In this document: piece after piece, positions 52,065 through 60,923 of the stretch | Layout: each line of letters starts with the position of its first letter | Position numbering within the stretch: the first letter of the stretch is position 1 | DNA from: Leptolyngbya subtilissima AS-A7 | GTDB lineage: Bacteria > Cyanobacteriota > Cyanobacteriia > Phormidesmidales > Phormidesmidaceae | Length of the DNA: 64,000 nucleotides | Assembly (NCBI RefSeq): GCF_039962255.1 | Contig: NZ_JAMPKY010000013.1 | Span: 1-64,000, forward strand | Direction of reading: 5' to 3' | Notes under the pieces: model-generated | Database searches by the model: none | Told to the model about the DNA's origin: nothing | Seen by the model: the letters and a program-made list of their open reading frames with translations, nothing else | Position numbers and translations under genes: made by a program

Positions 52065-52919
52065 CTAGTCGAGCGCATCTATGCCCTGGCAAGCGTAGCG
52101 AATGCGCAGCTTCAGCCCCAGGGTGATTTGTTTCATCACCCAGTAAAGGCTGGCCAAAATAACAAATGTGACGAAGATAACGGCCGCTGGTTGCTTTGAG
52201 GTCAGGGCATCGAGGGTATAGGCGATGACGCCAGTGGGGTCAGTGACCAGATCCCAGCTGTTAAAGCGCAGAAATCGGCCTAGGTAGATGCCCACCGCGC
52301 TGAGCGCGTGAATGGTTAGCTCGAGGGGCAAGATCATTGCTTTGGCCCCGTGCTGCTTGAGATAGGCAGCCAGGTTGAGAATCGAGACGACGTAGGCTTC
52401 GAACCCCAGCAAAATGGCGGCTGCGTGCAGGGGAATGAACACCAGAGCCACAACCAAAATGCGAATCTGGCCCGAGCTGGTGCCTCGAATCAAATGAATA
52501 ATATCGGTGAGGACATAAGGAGCATTGGGTAGAAAGATCAAGAACACCACCAGCCCCACCCACCACAGCCAGCCCTTGGGATCTTGCTTGGTCTTAAAAA
52601 TTTTCAGACTGAGGAGACCGGCAAAGGCCGTAACCGCCAGTAGCCACAGCAGCTCAAACCAGGAGAACGGACTGGAGTTGTCTTGGCGTAGGTTGTAGAG
52701 TCCTTGCACAGCACGAGGGATGCGAGGCCCCAGCCCTAGCACGCCAATTATCCCCACCAGTACACAGGCCGCCAAAAACCATCGGTTGGACAGACTCTGG
52801 CGGCGAAACAAACTAAAGCTCAGCAGCAGCGGAATCGCCGCCAAAAACAAGTTCCATAAAATCCAGCCACTGTAGACGTTATCAAAGGCGCTGATAATGT
52901 TGGGCAGGAGCCATCTCAT
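52065..52919 (-). CDS. DUF1361 membrane protein
   Basis: A 284-aa integral membrane protein with about seven hydrophobic helices. The segment VFLIFLPNAPYVLTDIIHLI is the DUF1361 signature. An additional RFLRFNSWDL motif is conserved in the family. No function is known. It precedes the AAA gene and may be cotranscribed with it. Confidence 0.83.
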   Translation of the reverse strand: MRWLLPNIISAFDNVYSGWILWNLFLAAIPLLLSFSLFRRQSLSNRWFLAACVLVGIIGVLGLGPRIPRAVQGLYNLRQDNSSPFSWFELLWLLAVTAFAGLLSLKIFKTKQDPKGWLWWVGLVVFLIFLPNAPYVLTDIIHLIRGTSSGQIRILVVALVFIPLHAAAILLGFEAYVVSILNLAAYLKQHGAKAMILPLELTIHALSAVGIYLGRFLRFNSWDLVTDPTGVIAYTLDALTSKQPAAVIFVTFVILASLYWVMKQITLGLKLRIRYACQGIDALD

Positions 52920-53089
52920 TGGGTCTCAACTCCTAAGGCAGATTTGGCTTAACCCAATTTAATCGCTAGCGAGTCAAGTGTCTGCTCTTGTGGAGGGGGA
53001 TGCGATCGCATCCCCTCCACTAGAGCAGCGCCTATTCTGAAGGCGACCGCCCGCGCTATAACAAGTAGAGTCTTCAACCCCGCATCTCC

Positions 53090-54565
53090 ATGCCAGATCA
53101 CACCCAACGTCAGGGCAACACCTCCGAGCACATGCTGGGTGACCAGGCCTACACCGCTTCAGCCCAGTGGCAAACCCTCTACGAACACGACAAGCCCGTG
53201 GCGGAGCTGTTCCACGTGGCCTACACCGTTGCCGACCAAGACCTGGCTCAGCGGCCCATTACCTTTGTGTTTAACGGCGGACCAGGGGCGGCATCGGCCT
53301 ACCTGCATGTGGGGGCGCTAGGTCCGCGACGGGTGGTGTTTAACTCCGACGGCAGCCTGCCGCGTCCGCCGGTAGAGGTGGCCGACAACAGCGAAAGCTG
53401 GCTGAGCTTCACCGACTTAGTCTTTATTGACCCCGTGGGCACGGGCTTCAGCCGGGTTTTGCCCAAGGACGATACTAAAGGTGAGAAATCCGACGACAAG
53501 CCCGACGACAAAGGGGAGGGTAAACCCGACGAAAAGGCCAAAAAATTCTGGACGGTCGATCGCGATCTCAACGCCCTGGGCGAGTTTATTCAGGGCTATC
53601 TCTCGGCTCACCACCGCTGGCTGTCGCCGGTATTTATTGCCGGAGAGAGCTACGGTGGCTTTCGAGTGGCAAAGCTTTGTCGCAAGCTTCAGCAAGACTA
53701 TGGCGTTGGCCTATGCGGGGCGATTCTGATTTCGCCGGTGATGGAGTTTATGCTGCTGGAGGGCAACGACTACAGCCTTAGCGGCTGGGCGACGGTGATT
53801 CCTTCGATGGCGGCTACGGCGGTGTATCATGGGCAGGTTGACACCACTGATAGCCCGGCTGCCCACGGAGCCAAGGCCGCCGACTTTGCCCGCAAGTCCC
53901 TTATTCCTTTGCTGGCCCTAGGCAGTACTGCCTCTGGCGAAGACCAACAGCGGGTGTTTGGTCAGCTAGCTCATCTGATTGGCCTGCCGCCGGAGGTGGT
54001 GCAGCGCCACCGAGGCCGCGTCGACATTGTGATATTTGCCCGCGAGCTGCTGCGCCATCAGCAGCGCATTTTGGGTCTCTATGATGGCTCAGTCACCGCG
54101 ATCGACCCCTTCCCCGATCGCCTGATGCATGAGGGAACTGACCCCACCCTAGAGGGTATCGATCGCCTGTTTACCGGAGCTATCAACAGCCACCTGCGCT
54201 CGACGTTGGGTGTGAACACCACTCTGACCTACAACTTGCTCAGCTTTGAGGTGTTCAAAGCCTGGGAGTTTTTGCCTGAGAGCGAGTACCGCCAGGGCTT
54301 TGTCGGCTCGGTGGATGACCTGCGGGTGGGCATGGCCCTCAACCCCTACCTCCAGGTCTACATTACCCACGGCATTTACGATCTGGTGACGCCCTACTTC
54401 TCGTCAGAGCACTTGAGGGATTTGATGAATCTCAATCCGGAGCTCCAGCCAAACCTCACCCTGCGGCATTTTCAGGGAGGCCACATGTTCTATACCTGGG
54501 ATGAGTCGCGGCAGCTCTGGTTTGAGGACATGCAGCGGTTCTACCACCAGGCGTCGGGTAAGTAG
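53090..54565 (+). CDS. Peptidase S10, serine carboxypeptidase family
   Basis: A 491-aa serine carboxypeptidase-like protein. The oxyanion region reads FVFNGGPGAASAYLH (about 63-77). The nucleophile is S187 in GESYGG. The acidic residue lies in THGIYDLVTPYF (about 424-435) and the His in FQGGHMFYTWDE (about 462-473), completing the triad. An Asp/Lys/Gly-rich insert (DDTKGEKSDDKPDDKGEGKP) occurs near residue 125-145. No signal peptide is visible, so it may be cytoplasmic, unlike the vacuolar/secreted eukaryotic members. Substrate unknown. Confidence 0.88.
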   Translation: MPDHTQRQGNTSEHMLGDQAYTASAQWQTLYEHDKPVAELFHVAYTVADQDLAQRPITFVFNGGPGAASAYLHVGALGPRRVVFNSDGSLPRPPVEVADNSESWLSFTDLVFIDPVGTGFSRVLPKDDTKGEKSDDKPDDKGEGKPDEKAKKFWTVDRDLNALGEFIQGYLSAHHRWLSPVFIAGESYGGFRVAKLCRKLQQDYGVGLCGAILISPVMEFMLLEGNDYSLSGWATVIPSMAATAVYHGQVDTTDSPAAHGAKAADFARKSLIPLLALGSTASGEDQQRVFGQLAHLIGLPPEVVQRHRGRVDIVIFARELLRHQQRILGLYDGSVTAIDPFPDRLMHEGTDPTLEGIDRLFTGAINSHLRSTLGVNTTLTYNLLSFEVFKAWEFLPESEYRQGFVGSVDDLRVGMALNPYLQVYITHGIYDLVTPYFSSEHLRDLMNLNPELQPNLTLRHFQGGHMFYTWDESRQLWFEDMQRFYHQASGK

Positions 54566-54878
54566 TGGCAAAAAAAACCGACAGTCCCTTGCGGGCTTGC
54601 CGGTTGGTTGTGTGTTCCCTGTAGATGACTCGGCTAAAGTTGAGTCAATTTCAGTATCCCTGGAAGGTTCCTGAAAACCTAGCGGATTTATCACGGCCAA
54701 AGGTGAGTTTGATCACAAAGTTCCGTATTTTGGCGGATGCCACGCAAAGGACTAGGGGGTCAGCGATAAAGGCACCTCTCAGGTAAAGACTCCTCACAAC
54801 AGGATTGCGCCGCATCGGCTTTAGGGCAAAAATAGGGGCACATAGGGCTTCGTGCCCAGAATACCAGGGAAAATCGCC
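54566..54878. other. 313-base gap with a Yfr1-like core motif
   Basis: No gene is seen. Apart from the hairpin after the S10 peptidase gene, it contains a stem ACCT/AGGT (54774-54784), the single-stranded candidate ACTCCTCACAAC (54789-54800) and a second stem GCCG/CGGC (54809-54819) followed by TTT. This recalls the cyanobacterial Yfr1 RNA architecture, but the core differs from ACTCCTCACAC. Confidence 0.3.
54570..54606 (-). terminator. Hairpin with T run downstream of the S10 peptidase gene
   Basis: An imperfect stem (54578-54590 with 54594-54606) has eight T residues on its minus-strand 3' side. For the plus-strand peptidase gene it offers the hairpin without a T run, so direction is uncertain. 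Confidence 0.45.
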
Positions 54879-55289
54879 ATGACCGAGTCATCTATGGGCA
54901 CCGCAGAGGCGCTGGCCAGCATTGCGCTAGTGGCGATCGCCGCCGACGGCTATTTGGCCGACCAGGAGGGTCAGGATATGACCATGCTGCTGTCGCGCAT
55001 GGCGTTGTTTAGCAGCTACTCCAAAGATGCCGTGCATCACCTGTTTGATCTGTTGCTGACGCGCCTCAAGACTGAGGGGCCGGGGGCAATGGTTGACCAG
55101 GCCAAGGCCGTTTTGCCCCAAGATTTACGGGAGACGGCTTTTGCGGTTGCCACCGATCTGGTGTTGTCTGACCGCACCGTTACCCCTCAGGAGCAAGCAT
55201 TCTTAGAAGACCTGTACCGAATTTTAGAGATTCCCAGCCCACTAGCCCAGCAGATTGTGCAGGTGATGACGATCAAGAATCGGGGCTAG
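54879..55289 (+). CDS. TerB-like helical protein
   Basis: A 136-aa protein of the TerB/DjlA-like helical family. It contains two related halves: ALASIALVAIAADGYLADQE (about 9-28) and ETAFAVATDLVLSDRTVTPQ (about 86-105), each with the acidic D-G/R...E pattern that can bind metal. Start 54879 (MTESSMG) is preferred over GTG at 54852. TerB proteins take part in tellurite resistance or membrane stress; here the cellular role is unknown. Confidence 0.83.
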   Translation: MTESSMGTAEALASIALVAIAADGYLADQEGQDMTMLLSRMALFSSYSKDAVHHLFDLLLTRLKTEGPGAMVDQAKAVLPQDLRETAFAVATDLVLSDRTVTPQEQAFLEDLYRILEIPSPLAQQIVQVMTIKNRG

Positions 55290-55435
55290 ATGTGGCTGAT
55301 CAAGATGGCGGGTGGCGATCGCTCCAGATAGATTTCTGGGGCTATTCTCAGGCACTTTGCCTCAGCTGGCTCCGTTGATGGGTGCCCCTGTAAGTCAGGT
55401 ATAGTGAGGCTTTACAGCTGCCAGGAGGCCGGGAC

Positions 55436-55981
55436 ATGAATACAAGCAGCAACGTGGTCAAGATTTTATCGGCGGAGGAAATGCGCCGCACGCTAAACCG
55501 GCTGGCGTCGGAGGTGGTGGAGCGGGGCGGAGATCTGAGCCGTCTGGTGCTGCTGGGCATTTATACCCGAGGCGTGCCCCTGGCCCATCTGCTGGCCCAG
55601 CAAATTCAGCGGTTAGAGGGGGTAGAGCTGCCGGTGGGGGCGATCGACATTACCCTGTATCGCGATGACCTGGATAAAATCAGCACGCGCACCCCCGCCC
55701 GTACCGAGATCCCCTTTGACATCAGCGATCGCGTCGTCGTGCTAGTGGACGATGTGATTTTTAGCGGCCGCACCATTCGGGCGGCCCTCAATGCGGTGAT
55801 TGACTATGGCCGGCCCAGCGCCATTCGCTTAGCAGTGTTAATTGACCGGGGCCATCGAGAGCTGCCCGTGCGCCCTGACTTTGTCGGTAAAACCCTGCCG
55901 ACGGCGAAGGATGAGTCGGTGAAGGTGTTTTTGCAGGATACGGACGGGCGAGATGGGGTGGAGTTGTTGAAACGGGCCTAG
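55436..55981 (+). CDS. pyrR: PyrR, bifunctional uracil phosphoribosyltransferase / pyr regulator
   Basis: A 181-aa PyrR protein. The PRPP loop reads [20 protein letters not shown] (about 101-120), and [18 protein letters not shown] is the PyrR-specific region. It makes UMP from uracil and PRPP, and in Firmicutes binds pyr mRNA leaders; whether cyanobacterial PyrR regulates is unsettled. AGGAGG lies nine bases before the ATG. No pyr biosynthetic gene is adjacent. Confidence 0.93.
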   Translation: MNTSSNVVKILSAEEMRRTLNRLASEVVERGGDLSRLVLLGIYTRGVPLAHLLAQQIQRLEGVELPVGAIDITLYRDDLDKISTRTPARTEIPFDISDRVVVLVDDVIFSGRTIRAALNAVIDYGRPSAIRLAVLIDRGHRELPVRPDFVGKTLPTAKDESVKVFLQDTDGRDGVELLKRA

Positions 55982-56069
55982 GGGGTAGGGTGTTACGTCT
56001 GGTGTGCGATCGCGTCAAAAACGCTCCGATTTTTTCTAGGATAGAGGGCGTTGTTTTTGCAAAAACCCT

Positions 56070-57113
56070 GTGACTCTACTGCCTGTCGCCCATGAGACCC
56101 AGACCCGCAAGGCCGACCACCTGCGCATTTGCCTGGAGGGGCCGGTGCAGTGTGCCGAAGTAACCACAGGGCTAGAGCGCTATCGGTTTACCCACTGCTG
56201 TCTACCGGAGCTTGACTACCAAGACATCGACCTGAGCACGGTGTTTTTGGGGCATCGGCTGGGGGCACCGCTGCTGATTTCGTCCATGACTGGGGGCACC
56301 GAGGCGGCGCATCAGATCAACCGGCGGCTGGCGGTGGTGGCCCAGCGCTATGGGTTGGCGATGGGGGTCGGCTCCCAACGGGTCGGGGTCGAAAATCCTG
56401 ACGTGATGGAAACGTTTGCGGTGCGATCGGAGGCTCCCGATATTCTGCTGTTGGCGAATCTGGGGGCGGTGCAGCTCAACTATGGTTATGGTCTCGACCA
56501 CTGCCGCCGCGTAGTAGATAAGCTGGCGGCTGACGCGCTGATCTTGCACCTCAATCCATTGCAGGAGGCGGTGCAGACCGGTGGCGACACCAACTTTAAA
56601 GGCTTGCTGGTCAAGATTGAGCAGCTCTGCGCGGTGCTGCCGGTGCCGGTGATCGCCAAGGAGGTCGGCAACGGCATTTCGGCCCCCATGGTACGGCGGC
56701 TGGTGGAGACCGGGGTCGCAGCCGTGGATGTGGCCGGAGCTGGGGGCACATCCTGGGCCAGGGTAGAAAGCGAGCGGGCGGTGGATGCTCACCAGCGGCG
56801 GCTGGGGCAGACCTTTGGGGAATGGGGTTTGCCCACGGCAGACTGCATTTTGCAAGCGCGGCGAGTGGCCCCGACCCTGCCGCTGATTGCCTCCGGCGGG
56901 CTGCGCCACGGGCTGGATGTAGCAAAAACCCTGGCTCTGGGAGCTGACCTGGCGGGGCTGGCGATGCCGTTTTTGCAGGCGGCAAGTGAGTCAGAGGAGG
57001 CCGTGGCGGCCCTAGCGGAGGTGCTAATGGCCGAGATTAGGACAGTGCTGTTTTGCACCGGGCAAGAAAATTTGGCTGGGCTTCGCCAAGCGGGAGTGCT
57101 AGAGCGAGACTAG
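56070..57113 (+). CDS. fni: Isopentenyl-diphosphate delta-isomerase, type 2
   Basis: A 347-aa FMN-dependent enzyme that interconverts isopentenyl and dimethylallyl diphosphate for carotenoids, phytol and quinones. The FMN barrel motifs are present: [15 protein letters not shown] at the N-terminus, [67 protein letters not shown], and the C-terminal [20 protein letters not shown]. Start is GTG. Cyanobacteria use this type-2 form. It is convergent with the mannitol dehydrogenase-like gene. Confidence 0.96.
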   Translation: MTLLPVAHETQTRKADHLRICLEGPVQCAEVTTGLERYRFTHCCLPELDYQDIDLSTVFLGHRLGAPLLISSMTGGTEAAHQINRRLAVVAQRYGLAMGVGSQRVGVENPDVMETFAVRSEAPDILLLANLGAVQLNYGYGLDHCRRVVDKLAADALILHLNPLQEAVQTGGDTNFKGLLVKIEQLCAVLPVPVIAKEVGNGISAPMVRRLVETGVAAVDVAGAGGTSWARVESERAVDAHQRRLGQTFGEWGLPTADCILQARRVAPTLPLIASGGLRHGLDVAKTLALGADLAGLAMPFLQAASESEEAVAALAEVLMAEIRTVLFCTGQENLAGLRQAGVLERD

Positions 57114-57166
57114 GCCAGGTTCGTCGGTTGTGTTGCAAATACCCACTGGGTTGGGACCAGTTTGAC

Positions 57167-57195
57167 GTAGGGGCATTGCACTGCAATGCCCCTAC
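57167..57195. terminator. 29-nt hairpin between convergent genes
   Basis: Perfect 14-bp arms (57167-57180 and 57182-57195) with a one-base centre, GTAGGGGCATTGCA type. It is placed between the convergent fni and mannitol dehydrogenase-like genes and may end both transcripts, or be a REP-like repeat. Confidence 0.55.
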
Positions 57196-57228
57196 CAGAA
57201 GGTTCTTACTCTATTTAGCTGTAATCAC

Positions 57229-58722
57229 TTAGAGCAGCTTAGCCAGGGTAGCTTCGGTACCTAATTCATGGAGCTGGTGCAGGTACTGGGTCACCGCCTC
57301 CACGAATCGTGACGACTGGGAGAGGTCGCCAAACACCTCTGTCAAATTCAGCAGCGGCATGGGGTCAGTGCCGCCCAACTTCGCCCGTTCCGTCAGCGTA
57401 TCCGCCATCGGGTCGTCGATCGGCATGTCGTGGCCTTGATCGTCTTTGCCGTTGAGGTAGCGGAACCAGGCGGCGATGGTGAGACTGAGATAGTCGATCG
57501 CGCCGTTTTGCTCCAGCTTGTCGCGCAGGGAACCGAGCGCCCACTTAGGGATCTTGGCTGAGCTGTTGAGGCAGAGCCGGGGCAGCTGGTCGCGAATTTT
57601 CGGGTTCGAGAACCGTTCCACTAGGGTCTGCTTGTATTGAGTGACGTCGATACCAGGGACGGGGTGCAGGGTGGGGGTGACTTCATCCATCAGGTGCTCG
57701 ACAGCCTGGCGAATTTGGGCATTGGCCATGGCTTCGTGAACGTAGCTGTAGCCTTTGAGCGAGCCGAGATAGCCAATCAGCTGGTGGCTGGTGTTGAGCA
57801 GCCGGATCTTCATCATCTCGTAGGGGTGGACGTCGTCGGTCATCTGCACGCCGACGCTTTCCCAGTCGGGGCGTCCGGCACTGAAGCGATCTTCAACCAC
57901 CCACTGCAAGAAGGGCTCGGCCACCACGGGCCAGGCGTCGTCAATGTCGAATTGGTCGGCCACCATTTGCAGGTCGCCGGGGGCGGTGGCGGGGGTAATG
58001 CGATCGACCATGCAGTTGGGGAAGGCGACGTTCTCTCTGATCCACTCGCCCATGTCGGGGTTTTGCAGCTCGGCGAAGGTGGTCAACATTCTGCCCACCA
58101 TATCGCCGTTACCCTGGATGTTGTCGCAGGAGAGCACGGTAAAGGGTGCGATGCCCCGTTGCTGCCGCCGGGCCAGGGCGGCGGTGAGAAAGCCGTAGAC
58201 TCCCTGGGGCTGGTCAGGGTTTTGCAGGTCGTGCTGAATGGTGGGATGGTTGGCGTCGAATTCGCCCGTGCCCTCGACGACGTAGTAGCCGCCTTCGGTG
58301 ATAGTCAGGGTGACGATGCGGCACTGGGGGTTGGCCAGGACTTCGATGACAGCCTCGCGGTCGGCGGGGGCGAATAGGTATTGGGTGATCGAGCCGATGA
58401 CGCGGGCGTCGTCACCGGCTGGCGATCGCTCCACCAGGGTATACAAACAATCCTGAGACTCCAGGGCATCGCGCATTCTCTGGTCAAACTCCAGCAGACC
58501 GACACCGCAGATGGCCCAGTCGCTGCCGGGGTTTTGCTCCAGGTAGTTGTCTAGATAGAGCGCCTGGTGGGCGCGGTGAAAGCCGCCGACCCCGATGTGG
58601 ACAATGCCGGGGGTGACGGCGCTGCGATCGTACCGGGGCACGCGCACGCGATCGCTCAGCTGGCCGAGCGATCGCTCATTCAGCTTGACGAGGGACTTCG
58701 TGGTGTTGGATGGGCTGTTCAT
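57229..58722 (-). CDS. Mannitol dehydrogenase family protein (long-chain polyol dehydrogenase)
   Basis: A 497-aa polyol-specific long-chain dehydrogenase, oxidising mannitol, arabitol or a related polyol to the ketose with NAD. The N-terminal Rossmann region reads IVHIGVGGFHRAHQALYLDN. The catalytic K-x4-N-x2-H motif of this family is intact as KIRLLNTSH. LDH-like TLTITEGGYYV is also typical. The ATG at 58722 lies inside the 3' end of the upstream ABC ATPase gene (47-base overlap); a longer frame to 58848 is rejected. It closes the transporter operon and probably uses the imported substrate. Confidence 0.9.
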   Translation of the reverse strand: MNSPSNTTKSLVKLNERSLGQLSDRVRVPRYDRSAVTPGIVHIGVGGFHRAHQALYLDNYLEQNPGSDWAICGVGLLEFDQRMRDALESQDCLYTLVERSPAGDDARVIGSITQYLFAPADREAVIEVLANPQCRIVTLTITEGGYYVVEGTGEFDANHPTIQHDLQNPDQPQGVYGFLTAALARRQQRGIAPFTVLSCDNIQGNGDMVGRMLTTFAELQNPDMGEWIRENVAFPNCMVDRITPATAPGDLQMVADQFDIDDAWPVVAEPFLQWVVEDRFSAGRPDWESVGVQMTDDVHPYEMMKIRLLNTSHQLIGYLGSLKGYSYVHEAMANAQIRQAVEHLMDEVTPTLHPVPGIDVTQYKQTLVERFSNPKIRDQLPRLCLNSSAKIPKWALGSLRDKLEQNGAIDYLSLTIAAWFRYLNGKDDQGHDMPIDDPMADTLTERAKLGGTDPMPLLNLTEVFGDLSQSSRFVEAVTQYLHQLHELGTEATLAKLL

Positions 58723-59878
58723 AGGTCTGCTCTCGCGGGGCTTTGGTTTGTAGCGGGACTTCGGGATGGCGGGTGAGGCTGAGGGGATGGCGCTCGGCTT
58801 TGGGAATGGCTTGGCCTTCGCCATCGAACAGGTGGCAAAGGTGGCCATCGATGGTGACGGGAACGCGATCGCGCACCTTGGCCCGGCTGTTGCCGTCGGT
58901 CTGCACGATAAAGGTGTCGCCGCCAGCGACCTTGACGTAGAGGTAGGTTTCGCCGCCCAGACGCTCCACCACCAAGACTTCGCCCATCAGGGTGGGGTTA
59001 GTGGCATCGATCCGCAGGTGCTCGGGGCGAATGCCCAGGGTGGCGCGATCGCCCGCCATCAAAGTTCTCGGCTGCACCGGAATGGTAATGGTGGCATCGC
59101 CCGGCAGGCGCACGGTGGTGCCAGAATCTTGCACCCCGGTGGTTTGCACCGAGAGAAAGTTCATCTTGGGCGAGCCGATGAACCCGGCCACAAACAGGTT
59201 GCGGGGATGATGGTATAGCTCTAGCGGCGAACCGACCTGCTCGACTACGCCGCCCTGGAGCACCACAATCTTGTCGGCCAGGGTCATAGCTTCGATCTGG
59301 TCGTGGGTGACGTAGATCATGGTGGATTGCAGGCTTTCGTGCAGCCCCGACAGCTCAATGCGCATCTGCACCCGCAGCGAGGCATCCAGGTTCGACAGGG
59401 GCTCATCAAACAAAAACACCTTGGGGTTGCGCACCAGGGCTCGGCCAATGGCGACCCGCTGCCGCTGCCCTCCCGAGAGCTTGCCCGGCTTGCGATCGAG
59501 CAATGGCTCCAGCTGCAAGATCCGCGCCACATCCCGTGCCCGCTCCATACGCCGCTCCTTAGAAACCCCGGCTAGGCGCAGGCTAAAGGCCATATTCTCG
59601 GCCACGGTCATGTGGGGGTACAGGGCGTAGGTTTGGAACACCATCGCCAGCCCTCGTTGGTCGGGCGGCACATCGTTCATGCGCTCGCCATCGACGAGCA
59701 GGTCGCCGGAGGTGATGTCTTCTAAACCGGCGATCATGCGCAGCAGGGTCGATTTGCCGCAGCCGGAGGGGCCGACAAAGACGACAAATTCTTGGTCATG
59801 AATGTCGAGATTGACGCCTTTAATAACTTCGTTGTCGACGTAAGTTTTATGGATATCTCGTAACGTGACGGTTGACAT
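58676..59878 (-). CDS. Sugar/polyol ABC transporter ATPase (MalK/UgpC/SmoK type)
   Basis: A 400-aa ATPase of the carbohydrate-importer CUT1 class. Walker A GPSGCGKSTLLRM (about 38-50), signature LSGGQRQRVAIGRALVRNPK, Walker B VFLFDEPLSNLDASLR and the H-loop YVTHDQIEAMTL are intact. The C-terminal TOBE/regulatory domain (about 240-360) has MLAGDRATLGIRPEHL-like GDRATLGIRPEHLRID. The last 45 residues are extra and overlap the dehydrogenase start. In cyanobacteria one such ATPase often serves several importers. It is separated from the permease genes by repeat DNA. Confidence 0.92.
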   Translation of the reverse strand: MSTVTLRDIHKTYVDNEVIKGVNLDIHDQEFVVFVGPSGCGKSTLLRMIAGLEDITSGDLLVDGERMNDVPPDQRGLAMVFQTYALYPHMTVAENMAFSLRLAGVSKERRMERARDVARILQLEPLLDRKPGKLSGGQRQRVAIGRALVRNPKVFLFDEPLSNLDASLRVQMRIELSGLHESLQSTMIYVTHDQIEAMTLADKIVVLQGGVVEQVGSPLELYHHPRNLFVAGFIGSPKMNFLSVQTTGVQDSGTTVRLPGDATITIPVQPRTLMAGDRATLGIRPEHLRIDATNPTLMGEVLVVERLGGETYLYVKVAGGDTFIVQTDGNSRAKVRDRVPVTIDGHLCHLFDGEGQAIPKAERHPLSLTRHPEVPLQTKAPREQTYEQPIQHHEVPRQAE

Positions 59879-59973
59879 AGGTGGCTCACCTTATTAAGTG
59901 AAAAGTTAAACAATTGTGGTTTTGCTGAGAGGTCTTTTGGGAAAATTATCTGTCATAGCAATAGGGCCTTGCT

Positions 59974-60050
59974 GGTCCTCCCCTGCCCCCCTTAAAAAGG
60001 GGGGAGTGCTGTTCAAATTCCCCCTTTTTAAGGGGGAATTAGGGGGATCT
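59974..60050. mobile_element. MITE-like CCCCTTAAAAAGGGG element
   Basis: Two nested CCCCCTTAAAAAGGGGG-type hairpins arranged as imperfect terminal inverted repeats (about 59974-60008 and 60016-60050). It has no coding capacity. The pattern is a common small repeat in cyanobacterial genomes. It separates the permease and ATPase genes of the polyol operon. Confidence 0.65.
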
Positions 60051-60100
60051 CCACCTTCGCTACAGGAAACAGAAATTTGCGAACAACCTCCAAACAATTT

Positions 60101-60922
60101 CTACTTGACGGCCCCAAAGGTGAGACCTCGCACCAGCTGCCGCTGGCTGACCCAGCCAAAGATCAAAATGGGGGCGATCGCCATGCTAGAAGCCGCCGAT
60201 AGCTTTGCCCAAAACAAACCCTGGGGGCTAGAAAATGACGCAATAAACGCCGTCAATGGAGCCGCATCAAAGGTGGTCAAATTGAGGCTCCAGAAGGCTT
60301 CATTCCACGACAAAATAATCGAGAGCAGAGCAGTGGAGAAAATTCCTGGCAGGGCTAGGGGCAGCAGCACATGCACCAGTTCCTGATAGGTAGAAGCGCC
60401 ATCCATGCGATCGGCTTCGAGAATTTCCTTTGGCACTTCTTTGAAGAAGCTGTAGATCATCCACACCACAATTGGCAGGTTAATCAACGTGTAAATGATG
60501 ATTAAACCGATGCGGGTGTCTAGCAGACCCGTTTCTCGTGCCAAGATGTAGATCGGCACCAGCACGCCCACGGCGGGCAGCATTTTGGTCGACAGCATCC
60601 ACAGCAGGGTGCTCTTGGTGCGCTTGGTGGGGAAAAACGACATGGCGTAGGCTGCCGGAATCGCCAACAGCAGCGACAAAATCGTCGCCCCCAGGGAAAT
60701 CACCACGCTGTTCAAGGCAAAGTTAAAGTACGAGGCTCGAGTCTGCACCGCCACGTAGTTTTCTAGGGTGGGCCGAAAGAACAGCTGGGGCGGCGTGGCG
60801 ACCGCCGCCACCTCGGTCTTAAAGCTGGTGATAAACATCCAGAAAATCGGGAAGAACAGCAGGCAGGCCACCAGCCAGCCCAGCAGGGGAATCCACCAGC
60901 GGTAGGATTGCTTAGTTGCCAT
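60101..60922 (-). CDS. Sugar/polyol ABC permease, second subunit (MalG/SmoG type)
   Basis: A 273-aa permease with six predicted helices. The EAA loop, which contacts the ATPase, reads EILEADRMDGASTYQELVHV and continues LLPLALPG (about 170-197). Start 60922 (MATKQSYRWW) is preferred over 60949. The gene starts one base after the stop codon of the first permease gene, so the two are translationally coupled. Confidence 0.92.
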   Translation of the reverse strand: MATKQSYRWWIPLLGWLVACLLFFPIFWMFITSFKTEVAAVATPPQLFFRPTLENYVAVQTRASYFNFALNSVVISLGATILSLLLAIPAAYAMSFFPTKRTKSTLLWMLSTKMLPAVGVLVPIYILARETGLLDTRIGLIIIYTLINLPIVVWMIYSFFKEVPKEILEADRMDGASTYQELVHVLLPLALPGIFSTALLSIILSWNEAFWSLNLTTFDAAPLTAFIASFSSPQGLFWAKLSAASSMAIAPILIFGWVSQRQLVRGLTFGAVK

Positions 60923-60923
60923 A

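Noticed and set aside
57637-58377. 246-codon Gly/Val-rich frame antisense to the mannitol dehydrogenase-like gene
   Set aside because: Composition is that of a GC-rich shadow frame; the minus-strand gene has intact catalytic motifs.
59906-60386. Frames of 63 and 156 codons around the CCCCTTAAAAAGGGG element
   Set aside because: They translate a common non-coding repeat and the antisense of a permease gene.
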